This document shows positions 53,701 through 61,848 of a stretch of DNA of 64,000 nt, piece after piece (the first letter of the stretch is position 1; every line of letters starts with the position of its first letter). Position numbers and translations under genes: made by a program. Source of the stretch: Melioribacteraceae bacterium (lineage in GTDB: Bacteria > Bacteroidota > Ignavibacteria > Ignavibacteriales > Melioribacteraceae); the NCBI GenBank assembly GCA_035362835.1, contig DAOSDY010000003.1, forward strand, positions 310,001-374,000. Reading direction: 5' to 3'. Under the pieces are notes generated by a model. That model did no database searches, was not told the origin of the DNA, and worked only from the letters and a program-made list of their open reading frames with translations.

Positions 53701-54362
53701 ACCGATTGGATCTGGTTGTGTTGATCGGCACGTTTGGCCTGACGTTCGAGAGAGCGGACTGTTTTTTCTACTTCAGAAACTATGTCGTTTACACGTGTAA
53801 GATCAGCTTTAACATCCTCAAGTTTTTTTAAAGACAAACGTCTTCTCAATTTATATTTATTTACTCCTGCGGCCTCTTCGAACAATCTTCTTCTTTCCTC
53901 AGCTTTACTGCTGAGAATAGTTTCTACCATTTTCAATTCAATAACGGAATACGCGTTTGTGCCCATTCCGGTATCCATGAAAAGGTTGGTAATATCTTTC
54001 AACCGGCAGATATTTTTGTTAAGCAGGTATTCGCTTTCGCCGGATCTGAAAATTCTTCTTGTTATTGTTACTTCCGAATACTCGGTAGGAAGTATTCCGC
54101 GGTCGTTTACAAGTGTGAGAGAGGCTTCCGACATTCCCATCGGTTTGCGCTCGCGTGTTCCGTTAAATATTACGTTTTCCATTTTATCGCTTCGGAGAGT
54201 TGTTGTTTTCTGCTCGCCGAGCACCCAACGGATGGCATCCACAATATTTGTTTTGCCGCAACCGTTTGGGCCAACTATTCCTGTTATCCCGCGATTGAAC
54301 ATAATATTTGTTCTATTAGCAAACGACTTAAAGCCGAAGATTTCTAATTTTGATAAAAACAA
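50769..54362 (-). CDS. smc: Chromosome segregation ATPase SMC
   Basis: This is the condensin-type ATPase that compacts and segregates the chromosome with ScpA and ScpB. The 1197-residue protein has Walker A IVGPNGCGKTNIVDAIRWVL (about 30-50), long coiled coils (about 170-500 and 680-1020), a hinge (about 510-670, with YVGNTQDKYKFALEAGLKSV and GFVTLDGDLIQSSGIIEAGS), and the C-terminal head with signature ELLSGGEKTLTATALLFAIY and Walker B FCILDEVDAPLDDANIDRF. It is the normal SMC length. The scpAB genes are not in the window. It follows the GH2-like gene by eight bases. Confidence 0.98.
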   Translation of the reverse strand: MFLSKLEIFGFKSFANRTNIMFNRGITGIVGPNGCGKTNIVDAIRWVLGEQKTTTLRSDKMENVIFNGTRERKPMGMSEASLTLVNDRGILPTEYSEVTITRRIFRSGESEYLLNKNICRLKDITNLFMDTGMGTNAYSVIELKMVETILSSKAEERRRLFEEAAGVNKYKLRRRLSLKKLEDVKADLTRVNDIVSEVEKTVRSLERQAKRADQHNQIQSVLRDKEIDLAEREFALYNRKNAELKCEIESLVAQKDTTDGNIRTIENELIVFRNQINSIESELQNKRNEISSNTDQLHQAQKTISVSEERFNSLQNNHNRLISEIEELKKRLLEIDGDIKNLENESVSLNETESVKSIEIETNESLIGQKRNTLEEKRAGLKKLVEERFNFLKDISDKENLKSALEKEIQSHSSNIEKLNVKIQNITNRIAKTVGFVEELINEKTEAEKKLTEAGLQIALREKEKTELESVLNSLKEKEIEEKSLLTSLREKIEFLQTLISNLEGISKGSKVLLENKEWSSSEKNIFAYVGNTQDKYKFALEAGLKSVLNNLLIETVDELQEAITYLKNNDLGKASFYLLKNNLNGRKSLLEKLSDYSIRRKIRKIEKEASFIGWAKDFVETDDRWKRYFDQVLSRIAIASELKDAIRLQNKYPDFGFVTLDGDLIQSSGIIEAGSMPKQDETLFGRKQMLENLKKEYPKHESQLEKVKSLIAETELKLSKIDIKNLSDGEKLISNDIANIDKQISQLEFEHKKANEEIESSQKEIHEFVEKSNLLDKQLNELTSLLTELKNNKDNLDEEISGSETSLQELEQEFNVILESQNSLRLELERIKGQIKNTFDSINRSRNDSISINNGITKRESDLEINSSETKNLTVSIDSTRTELEKINEVRSVLVNEAGEIENKLKILKEEAGKYEKQLNDLRRVRQEVSDKIHSFEIKVNELNFRLENIQQHINENYSIEIVLKHFDDLDSFNFEETSKEVHSLKDKLKNLGPVNLLAYSEYEEERTRLDFLHKQRDDLIESERDLIKTINEINDTAQRLFIETFDQIRQNFTNIFQTLFNPGDEADLILEENVDPLEAKIEIIAKPKGKRPTSIELLSGGEKTLTATALLFAIYLVKPSPFCILDEVDAPLDDANIDRFTKLLKEFSNRTQFIIVTHNKRTMESAETMYGVTMQEEGISKLVGVRFEEIPDTQE

Positions 54363-54370
54363 TTTATCCT

Positions 54371-56944
54371 CTAAAAAGAGATCAAATTATATTGCTTAAT
54401 GGAATTGGTGATGTAGTAAATTGTAGAACTTGATAATTGGAAGTAAATTAAAGTCCCACCGATTATCACGACAAAGAGAATTAAACCGTAGAAATAAACC
54501 GCGAATCTTCTTACATCAAAAAGGATATGGATTCCCTTAAGCAGTCTTTGAAAAACCCATAACCAGAATAAAATTATGAAGAGTAATACAATCGAATTAA
54601 AACCTCCCGCAGTCAGAATTTTATAAAGAATCAATTCAACCGGAAGAAGAATTGTAAACGGTAGAATTGACCAGACGATCATAAAAAATATGCTGCTGAA
54701 TTGTACTTTCGTTTTAATTAACAGCGAAGCTGCTTTTACAAATATACCTATCAGCAAAATCTTAATGATTATAACAAAAAACATGATTAGAAAACTCTTT
54801 TCGGGATTCCATGCCGCATAGCTGAAGCTTTGAAGTATATATGGTTCGCCGAAAGAGAGAAGTATCTTTTCAGCAAGTAAATTTGTCCTTAAATAGTAGA
54901 ACAGAATTGTGAAAAGCAGCGAAATTGATCCCGCTTCAACAAGCAATAGAATAAAAGTATGAAGACCGGAAATAATTCTCCTATCCCGAATATCAGCAAA
55001 GAAATTATATGGTCTGAACAATGCTCTGGAGCAATCCTCCCGGAATTTCTTCCTGGTATTAATTAGTAAGGCCATCACAATCGATAAACCCAGAGCAATT
55101 AAAATAAAAAGTAGTTTATTCTCATCTTTAACACTTCCAATCGGTATTGTTACTTTACTTTTATTGTTAAGCCTGGAAGAAAGTACTTTGTAAACAAGGT
55201 TATTTGGATTGGGATTTTCGTTGAAAATTCCAAGTTTATATTTTGCCTCATCAGAATATCCGGAATATAGTGAAACGAAATCACCAGAATAATTGAATAG
55301 TGTGTTAATAAAAAAACCGGATGATTTACTTTGAAGGGATAACTCGACAATCCTGTCAAAATACTTAGCTTGAGATTCGGTTGAATTTTTAACCAGATAG
55401 CCGCCTGAACCACCGTAATAATTCGGATAATTAACTTCGGAAAAGAAATAGGTGTTTGAATTGTCCATTTCCGAAATATTTTTGAGAATATTTTCTACTA
55501 TATCCGGATGAGTGGAATAAAGTTCTATCCCCGCAAGATTTAAACCTTCAATTTTCTCTTCCTGAATACCTAAGAAGGAGGCATAATAATAAGACGATCT
55601 TTTTCCGTTGATAATTTTTTCAAGAAAGTTACCTGTTATAAAAGAATTGGATAGATACGAACTACCTAAGCCGAAAATAACAGGGCTTGATTTATGAGAA
55701 TAGGTTTCGATTAATTCCCGTAATCTGTTTGCAGCTCTTAATTGGAATTCTTGATTCTTTAAAATTTCTTCCGGGATTGAGTTTAACGGAAGCTCAACAA
55801 AAGCGAAGAGACCGAATTCCTGACACAACTCTATTGCGTAAGGATTTGGATATACCTTTGAAAACCTGACGGAATTAAAACCTGATTCTTTTATAAACTT
55901 TAAATCTCTCTGTAATCTTTCAAAATTACCTGTTCTGCTTAATTCATCTTCATTGGCGAGGTAGGTAATCCCCTTGAACTTGAAAGGAGTGTTATTGAGT
56001 GTGGTATTATTTTTTAAAAAGTCAATTCTAAAAAAAGACAGTTCCTTCTCAGCTTTATCAATAACCTGATTATTGTTCAGAAGTGTCAGTGTCGCAGTAT
56101 AAACATTCGGAGTTTCGTTAGACCATAGCACGGGAGCAGAAATTGAAACAGATTGCTGAAAACTTGTTTCACCGCCATTGTTTGCCGGTACTTGTAAGTC
56201 ATAAGAATATGTGCTGCCCGAAAAATTCTTAGGTACCAGTTGAAGCTTTAATTCCATCCCTCCTTTGTTCAAGGTTTCTTGAGCAATAAGATTCAGATTC
56301 TTAAGTGTAACGCTAAGTCCTCCACGGGCTGAGGAGAGTGTAGGATCGATTGAGTAATCCATTTTGAAAGAGGAAATATGCATTTTAGGAAGAATTTCAA
56401 GATAGATATTCCTTAATATTCCTTTGGTATTTCTTGGGAATAAAAATCGTTGATTTACCGGAATCGATTCATCTGAATTCAGTTGCGTGTCGATTTTGAT
56501 TTGTAACTTATTCGGCAGATCGGACTTAATTATATCTTCGGGAAGATCCATTTCAAATGGAATCTCGCCACCGGATTTTTTAAAAATATTGTAACCGTTT
56601 AAGGAAATCTCAACAAAATAATTAATTCCCGCAAAGTGAAGCTTGAATACCGAATTCTCAATTTCAGTTTGAGAAAAGTATAATTCTTTTTCAAGGATAA
56701 GAGATTCCGTTCCTTCAAAAATAAAAGGAATTGTTGTGTTTATTGCCCCAGTTTCCTTTCCGCTTGAAAATACCCGCCACTCACTGTCTAACAGTTTAAT
56801 TAAACGGGGTGAAGATGACATAACAAAAGCAGAGTCGATTTCCAGAGGATGATTAATCAGTGGTTTTATTCGAATTTGTGCGGTTGAAAAGGAGGAAATT
56901 AATAGAATCGAACAAAATAGGGCGAATCTTGTAATTTTTGTCAT
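54371..56944 (-). CDS. GH2-fold pseudo-glycosidase fused to a polytopic membrane domain
   Basis: The 857-residue protein has a signal peptide (MTKITRFALFCSILLISSFS), a jelly-roll domain of glycoside hydrolase family 2 (about 55-190, with FKLHFAGINYFVEISLNGYN and GILRNIYLEI), an immunoglobulin-like part, and a TIM-barrel region (about 310-590: KFKGITYLANEDELSRTG, FIKESGFNSVRFS). The GH2 acid/base motif (LGNE) reads FGLGSSYLS here, so Asn and Glu are lost. Residues about 605-857 hold six or seven membrane helices resembling Yip1-type domains. Enzyme activity is doubtful. A sugar-sensing or scaffold role is inference. Confidence 0.7.
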   Translation of the reverse strand: MTKITRFALFCSILLISSFSTAQIRIKPLINHPLEIDSAFVMSSSPRLIKLLDSEWRVFSSGKETGAINTTIPFIFEGTESLILEKELYFSQTEIENSVFKLHFAGINYFVEISLNGYNIFKKSGGEIPFEMDLPEDIIKSDLPNKLQIKIDTQLNSDESIPVNQRFLFPRNTKGILRNIYLEILPKMHISSFKMDYSIDPTLSSARGGLSVTLKNLNLIAQETLNKGGMELKLQLVPKNFSGSTYSYDLQVPANNGGETSFQQSVSISAPVLWSNETPNVYTATLTLLNNNQVIDKAEKELSFFRIDFLKNNTTLNNTPFKFKGITYLANEDELSRTGNFERLQRDLKFIKESGFNSVRFSKVYPNPYAIELCQEFGLFAFVELPLNSIPEEILKNQEFQLRAANRLRELIETYSHKSSPVIFGLGSSYLSNSFITGNFLEKIINGKRSSYYYASFLGIQEEKIEGLNLAGIELYSTHPDIVENILKNISEMDNSNTYFFSEVNYPNYYGGSGGYLVKNSTESQAKYFDRIVELSLQSKSSGFFINTLFNYSGDFVSLYSGYSDEAKYKLGIFNENPNPNNLVYKVLSSRLNNKSKVTIPIGSVKDENKLLFILIALGLSIVMALLINTRKKFREDCSRALFRPYNFFADIRDRRIISGLHTFILLLVEAGSISLLFTILFYYLRTNLLAEKILLSFGEPYILQSFSYAAWNPEKSFLIMFFVIIIKILLIGIFVKAASLLIKTKVQFSSIFFMIVWSILPFTILLPVELILYKILTAGGFNSIVLLFIILFWLWVFQRLLKGIHILFDVRRFAVYFYGLILFVVIIGGTLIYFQLSSSTIYYITNSIKQYNLISF

Positions 56945-57049
56945 TTTATGGTGAATTATCCAAATAAACCCTTAAATATACTAAAAAAATGAGGGCATTT
57001 CAATTCAGGATTATTGGAAATTCGCCTGTTTTCCAATCATTTTAAAATA

Positions 57050-57808
57050 TTATTCGGTTGATTCAATAATTTGGATAAAAGATTCAGCTTTTAAGCAAGC
57101 CCCTCCAACCAAAGCACCATCAATATCCGGCTGGCTCATTAAACTCTTTGAATTTTCAGGTTTAACACTTCCTCCGTATTGTATTATTAGAGATTCCGAA
57201 TATTTTTTAGAATAAAGTTTTGCAATCAATTTTCTGATAAATTCATGTACTTCCTGTGCCTGTTCTGGAGTTGCATTACGACCGGTCCCGATAGCCCAAA
57301 CCGGCTCGTAAGCGATGATGAGATTATGCAAATCATTTTCACTTATTTCCGCTAAACCTTCTACTATTTGTTTCTCGATAACAGAAAATGTTTTGTTTTG
57401 TTCTCTTTCTTCAAGACTTTCTCCTACACAAAAAATAGGATTCAAATTATTTTTTAAAGCTGCTTTTATCTTTTTGTTAATCAATTGATTTGATTCAGAA
57501 AAAATTGTCCTTCTTTCAGAATGCCCTAAAATTACATATTCACAGCCAACACTCTTTAGCATCGAAGGGGACACCTCACCGGTAAAAGCACCGTTTTCTT
57601 CGTAATGCATGTTCTGAGCGCCTAATAGAATCTCCGTATTCTTTACGAGTGTTTTAACAGTATCTAAAGAAATGAAAGCGGGACAAATTATAATCTTAGT
57701 ACTAAATTTTTTTGTTCCAATTAGATTTTTAATCTCCGAAACCAACCGGATTGATAACTGAAGGTCGTTATTCATTTTCCAGTTTCCGGCCACGATTTTT
57801 TGTCTCAT
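57050..57808 (-). CDS. tpiA: Triosephosphate isomerase
   Basis: This glycolytic enzyme interconverts dihydroxyacetone phosphate and glyceraldehyde 3-phosphate. The 252-residue protein has all active-site residues: Lys in VAGNWKMNND (residue 11), His in CEYVILGHSERRTIF, and Glu in IIAYEPVWAIGTGRNATPEQ. It also has the phosphate-binding IQYGGSVKPENSKSL and VGGACL. In the 105-base gap to the next gene an AT-rich 8-bp hairpin (57013-57037) lies just after the stop, a weak terminator at best. The gene is separated from nfu by 33 bases on the same strand. Confidence 0.98.
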   Translation of the reverse strand: MRQKIVAGNWKMNNDLQLSIRLVSEIKNLIGTKKFSTKIIICPAFISLDTVKTLVKNTEILLGAQNMHYEENGAFTGEVSPSMLKSVGCEYVILGHSERRTIFSESNQLINKKIKAALKNNLNPIFCVGESLEEREQNKTFSVIEKQIVEGLAEISENDLHNLIIAYEPVWAIGTGRNATPEQAQEVHEFIRKLIAKLYSKKYSESLIIQYGGSVKPENSKSLMSQPDIDGALVGGACLKAESFIQIIESTE

Positions 57809-57841
57809 ATCAAACCTGATTTAAGATTGATTAAAAAGCTG

Positions 57842-58078
57842 CTAGTTAACAGCTTCTACTCTTTTAATTCCGGGTACTTCACGAATTAGGGCTCTTTCTA
57901 CGCCGGCGCGTAGTGTCATTTGCGACATCGGACAATTGACACAGGCACCTGTGAGTTTAACTTCAACAATACCTTCTTTAGATACATTAACTAATTCTAC
58001 ATCACCGCCGTCAGCTTTCAGATAGGGTCTTATTGTATCAAGAGCTTTTAAAACTTTTTCTTTCATCACATCAGTCAT
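57842..58078 (-). CDS. nfu: NifU-like C-terminal domain protein (Nfu), Fe-S carrier
   Basis: This small Nfu scaffold or carrier delivers 4Fe-4S clusters to apoproteins. The 78-residue protein shows LDTIRPYLKADGGDVELVNV and the cluster-binding CVNCPMSQMTLRAGVE with CxxC. The open frame extends to a GTG at 58102, but I choose the ATG at 58078 because AAGGAG (58085-58090) precedes it at correct spacing and the upstream GTG overlaps the mrp stop. It is co-transcribed after mrp, another Fe-S carrier, which gives a coherent cluster-delivery pair. Confidence 0.93.
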   Translation of the reverse strand: MTDVMKEKVLKALDTIRPYLKADGGDVELVNVSKEGIVEVKLTGACVNCPMSQMTLRAGVERALIREVPGIKRVEAVN

Positions 58079-58098
58079 TATTCTCTCCTTTACAAATA

Positions 58099-59193
58099 TC
58101 ACATAGAGATTTCAATATTAGGGACTTTAGCATTAATATTATTGATGCTAATTTGGGCTGCCAGATTTTTACTTATCTCAATAATTTTCTGTGCTTCTTC
58201 GCTTTCAGGAGAATCGAAAACTATCGGTTTGCCGCCGTCTCCCCCGACACGAATGTTAGGATTAATAGGTATAGCCCCTAATAATGGAATAGAAAGTTCA
58301 CTTGCCAACCGGATTCCTCCGCCTGTACCGAAAATATCATATTTTTTGCCTGTATCGGGAGCGATAAAATAACTCATATTTTCAACAATCCCAAGAATGG
58401 GTACGTTAACTCGCTGAAACATTCTGATTGCTTTTCTAACATCTATTAAAGACATATCCTGGGGAGTTGTAACAACAACAGCACCGCTTAAAGGAATTGT
58501 CTGAACTAAAGTAAGCTGGATATCTCCGGTTCCCGGAGGTAGATCGAAAACCAGATAATCGAGTTCTCCCCAGTGGACATCCGACATAAATTGTTTAATT
58601 GCACCACTTGCCATTGGACCGCGCCATATAACAGGAGCGTCGTCTTCAATCAGAAAGCCGATCGAAATAACTTTAATTCCATAATTTTCCAGCGGAACCA
58701 TTTTTGCGGTTTGTGCGTCCTGAAATATTTGAGGTTTATCCTTAATACCAAGCATCAAAGGAATACTTGGTCCATATATGTCTGCATCAATCAATCCGAC
58801 TTTTGCACCTAATTTTGCAAGTGCAAGGGAAAGATTAACAGCAACGGTACTTTTGCCAACACCCCCTTTACCACTTGCTACAGCTATAGTATTTTTTACT
58901 CCGGGCAATAAAGAATTTATTCTATTGTCGGAATTACCTCTTACCGATGCCGTCATTTCAATCGAAATTATATAAGAATCAGGAACAACATTTTTGATAG
59001 CCTCAATACAATCATCCTTTATCTTATCCTTCAATGGACAGGCAGGGGTAGTAAGCTCTACAACGACATGAATTTTGGATTTATCAACATTTATTTCTTT
59101 AATCATATTAAGTGAAACCAGATCCCGGTTTAAATCAGGATCGTTTACTTTCCTTAATGCGGTCAGTATGGTCTCTTTATTAACTATTGACAT
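58099..59193 (-). CDS. mrp: Mrp/NBP35-family Fe-S cluster carrier ATPase
   Basis: This P-loop ATPase binds and transfers Fe-S clusters in the cytoplasm (ApbC/Mrp). The 364-residue protein has an N-terminal MIP18/DUF59 domain (about 1-90, with LRKVNDPDLNRDLVSLNMIK and TTPACPLKDKIKDDC) and the deviant Walker A VASGKGGVGKSTVAVNLSLA (about 104-123), followed by GLIDADIYGPSIPLMLG, VFDLPPGTGDIQLTLVQ and VENMSYFIAPDTGKKYDIFG. The usual C-terminal CxxC of ApbC is not evident in that last stretch, where ordinary Mrp reads like CPxC, so cluster binding may use other ligands. Confidence 0.95.
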   Translation of the reverse strand: MSIVNKETILTALRKVNDPDLNRDLVSLNMIKEINVDKSKIHVVVELTTPACPLKDKIKDDCIEAIKNVVPDSYIISIEMTASVRGNSDNRINSLLPGVKNTIAVASGKGGVGKSTVAVNLSLALAKLGAKVGLIDADIYGPSIPLMLGIKDKPQIFQDAQTAKMVPLENYGIKVISIGFLIEDDAPVIWRGPMASGAIKQFMSDVHWGELDYLVFDLPPGTGDIQLTLVQTIPLSGAVVVTTPQDMSLIDVRKAIRMFQRVNVPILGIVENMSYFIAPDTGKKYDIFGTGGGIRLASELSIPLLGAIPINPNIRVGGDGGKPIVFDSPESEEAQKIIEISKNLAAQISINNINAKVPNIEISM

Positions 59194-59309
59194 TAAGAAC
59201 TCCAGAAAATTTGAACGTAAAAATAGGAATTTTTTGGCTTCCTTTACAGATGCAGAAATTTGTACGGATGATGACTGCTAAAAAAACATTAATGTGAGCT
59301 TGATTTTTT

Positions 59310-59325
59310 TTTTAAGTATACTTAA
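59310..59325. promoter_or_regulatory. Palindromic operator candidate upstream of the dtxR-feo operon
   Basis: TTTAAGTATACTTAAA is a 16-bp perfect palindrome 26 bases upstream of the dtxR start. Its right half, TACTTAAAT (59318-59326), recurs exactly at 59341-59349, a spacing of 23 bases. A weak promoter candidate (CTTG 59298-59301, 20 bases, TAAATTAA 59322-59329) overlaps it, so bound repressor would block RNA polymerase. The 158-base divergent gap also serves mrp on the other strand. Regulation by the adjacent DtxR-like protein is inferred. Confidence 0.55.
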
Positions 59326-59351
59326 ATTAAAAACAACAATTACTTAAATAT

Positions 59352-60023
59352 ATGTCTACAGTTTCAAAAGAGAATTATCTCAAGACTATTCTAAACCAGA
59401 GGATGACGATGGGAAACGGTGCCACTACATCACAAATGGCGACGGATCTATCGGTATCTAATGCAGCTATCAGCGATATGGCAAAAAAGCTTTCAAAGCA
59501 GGGTCTGGTCAATTATGAAAAATATAAGGGGATGGAATTAACATCCAAAGGTGAAAAAATAGCGCTGAAGATAATCAGGCGGCACCGATTATGGGAGCTC
59601 TTTCTAATGAAGGTGCTTGGATTAGGATTGAGTGAAATTCACGATGAAGCGGAAAAATTAGAACATTACAGCTCCGATTTTCTCATAGATAAGATCGATC
59701 AGTTTTTGAATTATCCTGATTTTGATCCGCATGGCCATCCTATTCCCAAAAAGAATGGAACTCTTCCTAAACTTCCCAACCATATAAAATTATCGGATAC
59801 TGAAATTGGGAATAAATATGAATTTGTTAGTGTGAACGATAAAGACAGTGATTTGATTAATTACCTTGTTAAAGCAGGTCTTGTATTAGGTTCAAAACTC
59901 GAGGTAATTGATAAACTTAGCTTTGATAAATCACTGACCGTTAAATTCAACAATACAGAACTATCACTAAGCAAAAAAATTACTGATAGTGTTTTTGTAA
60001 TCCTTATTAAAAAAACAGATTGA
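59352..60023 (+). CDS. DtxR/MntR-type metal-dependent transcriptional regulator
   Basis: The 223-residue regulator probably represses iron or manganese uptake when the metal is bound. It has an N-terminal winged helix (about 5-70: KENYLKTILNQRMTM, SQMATDLSVSNAAISDMAKK), a dimerisation and metal-binding domain (about 70-150, with KIIRRHRLWELFLMKVLGLG, IHDEAEKLEH and DPHGHPIPKKNG), and a C-terminal SH3/FeoA-like domain. It is 7 bases upstream of a paralogous gene and leads the feo operon, with a palindromic operator candidate in front of it. Iron rather than manganese is inferred from the feoB genes. Confidence 0.9.
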   Translation: MSTVSKENYLKTILNQRMTMGNGATTSQMATDLSVSNAAISDMAKKLSKQGLVNYEKYKGMELTSKGEKIALKIIRRHRLWELFLMKVLGLGLSEIHDEAEKLEHYSSDFLIDKIDQFLNYPDFDPHGHPIPKKNGTLPKLPNHIKLSDTEIGNKYEFVSVNDKDSDLINYLVKAGLVLGSKLEVIDKLSFDKSLTVKFNNTELSLSKKITDSVFVILIKKTD

Positions 60024-60030
60024 GTAATTT

Positions 60031-61044
60031 ATGAGTCCAATATTAATCCTTTCGATCGGAGCCGCTTTCGTCCTGCTTTTAGTATTCTTTTTTTATCCGG
60101 GGAAAGGCTTGACCGACAAATGGAAAAGATTAAAAAGGCAGGATGAAAAAATGCTTCTTGAAGATGCATTGAAGCATTTATACGACTGCGAATACAAATC
60201 AGTCGATTGTTCGCCGAGCAGTTTAAGCGGTAATCTGTCAATTTCAATATCCCAATCAAACAGGCTTATATTTCGATTGGCCGAATCGGGTTTAATCAGT
60301 AGAGTAGGAGACAGGATTCTTCTTTCAAACGAAGGGAGATCCTATGCACTTAGAATAATAAGAATCCATAGGCTTTGGGAAAAATATTTGGCCGATAATA
60401 CCAGCGTAAAAGAAACTGACTGGCATTCATTAGCTGAATTAAAAGAGCATGAATTATCAGTCGATGAGACAAATCTACTTGCTGCAAAATTAGGTAATCC
60501 GCTTAAAGATCCGCATGGCGATCCGATTCCTGATGAGTCAGGTGAAATTCCTGTTATCACCGGAATTTCACTCCCGGAATTGCAGGATGGTAAATTCGGA
60601 AGAATATTGCATCTTGAAGACGAACCAAAAGAAATATATTCCCAGCTTGTGGCTCAGGGTCTATATCCCGGAATGCTAGTACGAATTGTTGAAAAAAATA
60701 GAGACCGGATCAAGTTCGAATCCAATGGCGAAGAATCCGTTTTATCACCCATCCTTGCATTGAATGTTCAGGTTCAACCATTAAAAGAAACCGATGAAAT
60801 CGATCAATCATTTGAAACTCTGGCCGATGTTTCGGAAGGGGAGGAAGCCGTAGTGGTAGGATTAAGCCGTGCCCTGAGAGGCCAACAAAGAAGAAGAATG
60901 CTCGATTTCGGTATAGTTCCAGGTACTTTAATAAGGGCACAGTTAAAGAGCCTGGGAGGTGATCCAACTGCTTTTGAAATCAGAGGTACTACTATTGCTC
61001 TTAGAAATAACCAGAGCAGCAAGATTTTTATTAGGAAAGTATAA
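60031..61044 (+). CDS. Membrane-anchored DtxR-like/FeoA/FeoA fusion protein
   Basis: The 337-residue protein starts with one membrane helix (about 3-24) followed by a basic patch (TDKWKRLKRQDEK), so the rest faces the cytoplasm. Next is a DtxR-like winged helix and metal domain (about 40-175, with SQSNRLIFRLAESGLISRVG, IIRIHRLWEKYLAD, LKEHELSVDE and the motif DPHGDPIPDESGEIP parallel to the upstream gene). The end has two FeoA/SH3-type domains, around residues 185-245 and 255-337 (VVGLSRALRGQQRRRMLDFG, IVPGTLIRAQL). It is three bases before feoB. No separate feoA gene exists here. Confidence 0.8.
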   Translation: MSPILILSIGAAFVLLLVFFFYPGKGLTDKWKRLKRQDEKMLLEDALKHLYDCEYKSVDCSPSSLSGNLSISISQSNRLIFRLAESGLISRVGDRILLSNEGRSYALRIIRIHRLWEKYLADNTSVKETDWHSLAELKEHELSVDETNLLAAKLGNPLKDPHGDPIPDESGEIPVITGISLPELQDGKFGRILHLEDEPKEIYSQLVAQGLYPGMLVRIVEKNRDRIKFESNGEESVLSPILALNVQVQPLKETDEIDQSFETLADVSEGEEAVVVGLSRALRGQQRRRMLDFGIVPGTLIRAQLKSLGGDPTAFEIRGTTIALRNNQSSKIFIRKV

Positions 61045-61047
61045 CAT

Positions 61048-61848
61048 ATGAATTCAAATGAAAAAATAAATTGCGCAACCTGTCCTGCACATAACATCAA
61101 CAACCTTATTAAGCTTGGTGTTGATATGACTGACTATGATTTTGTAGTTGCACTTGCAGGAAATCCGAATACAGGGAAAAGTACGGTTTTTAACAGTCTT
61201 ACCGGATTGAGACAGCATACTGGAAACTGGCCCGGAAAAACAGTCGGAAGAGCGGAAGGAGGATTTCTCTACTCAGAAAAGCGATTCAAAATTGTTGACT
61301 TGCCGGGAACCTATTCACTTCTTTCAACCAGTACGGATGAAGAAATTGCCCGGGATTTTATTCTATTCGGTCAGCCGGATGTAACCGTGATTGTTGTTGA
61401 TTCTACAAGACTTGAAAGGAATTTAAATCTGGTGCTTCAGGTGCTTGAGATAACCGATAGAGCAGTTCTATGTTTGAACCTTATTGATGAAGCAAAACGG
61501 CATAAGATAGAAATAGACGACCGTACTCTCTCTAAAGAACTTGGAATACCCGTAATACCATGTGCAGCACGTCAGAATACTGGAATTCCTGAGTTACTAA
61601 AAAACATTTACATGGTTGCATCAGGGGATTATATTTGCCGGCCTCATCGAATAAGCTCGAAAATTAAAGGTGTTTCGCATGCAGTGGAGGATCTCAGTAA
61701 AAAAATCTCCGAGAGATTCCCCGGATTACCTAATTCAAGGTGGATTGCACTTAGGTTGCTTGAGGGAGATCAGACAATCATTGATGCTGTCCGTTCCGGA
61801 GATATCGGTCTGCTTACAATAAAAAATCAGTCTCAGGCTAGCAGGTGA
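61048..61848 (+). CDS. feoB: FeoB N-terminal G-protein domain as a separate gene
   Basis: This 266-residue soluble part of the ferrous iron transporter has an N-terminal Cys pair (CATC, residues 9-12). The G motifs are GNPNTGKST (38-46, G1), the switch I region TGNWPGKTV, VDLPGTYSLLSTSTDEE (G3), NLIDEAKR (G4) and PCAARQNTG (G5). The helical guanine-dissociation-inhibitor region follows to the end (LPNSRWIALRLLEGDQ). The C-terminus stops in the linker, and the permease starts in another frame four bases earlier (overlap GTGA). FeoB is normally one polypeptide of about 700-770 residues. Confidence 0.9.
   Translation: MNSNEKINCATCPAHNINNLIKLGVDMTDYDFVVALAGNPNTGKSTVFNSLTGLRQHTGNWPGKTVGRAEGGFLYSEKRFKIVDLPGTYSLLSTSTDEEIARDFILFGQPDVTVIVVDSTRLERNLNLVLQVLEITDRAVLCLNLIDEAKRHKIEIDDRTLSKELGIPVIPCAARQNTGIPELLKNIYMVASGDYICRPHRISSKIKGVSHAVEDLSKKISERFPGLPNSRWIALRLLEGDQTIIDAVRSGDIGLLTIKNQSQASR

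Noticed and set aside
57013..57037. AT-rich 8-bp hairpin after tpiA as a terminator
   Set aside because: The stem is weak and no T-run follows on the minus strand, so it is mentioned only in the tpiA entry.
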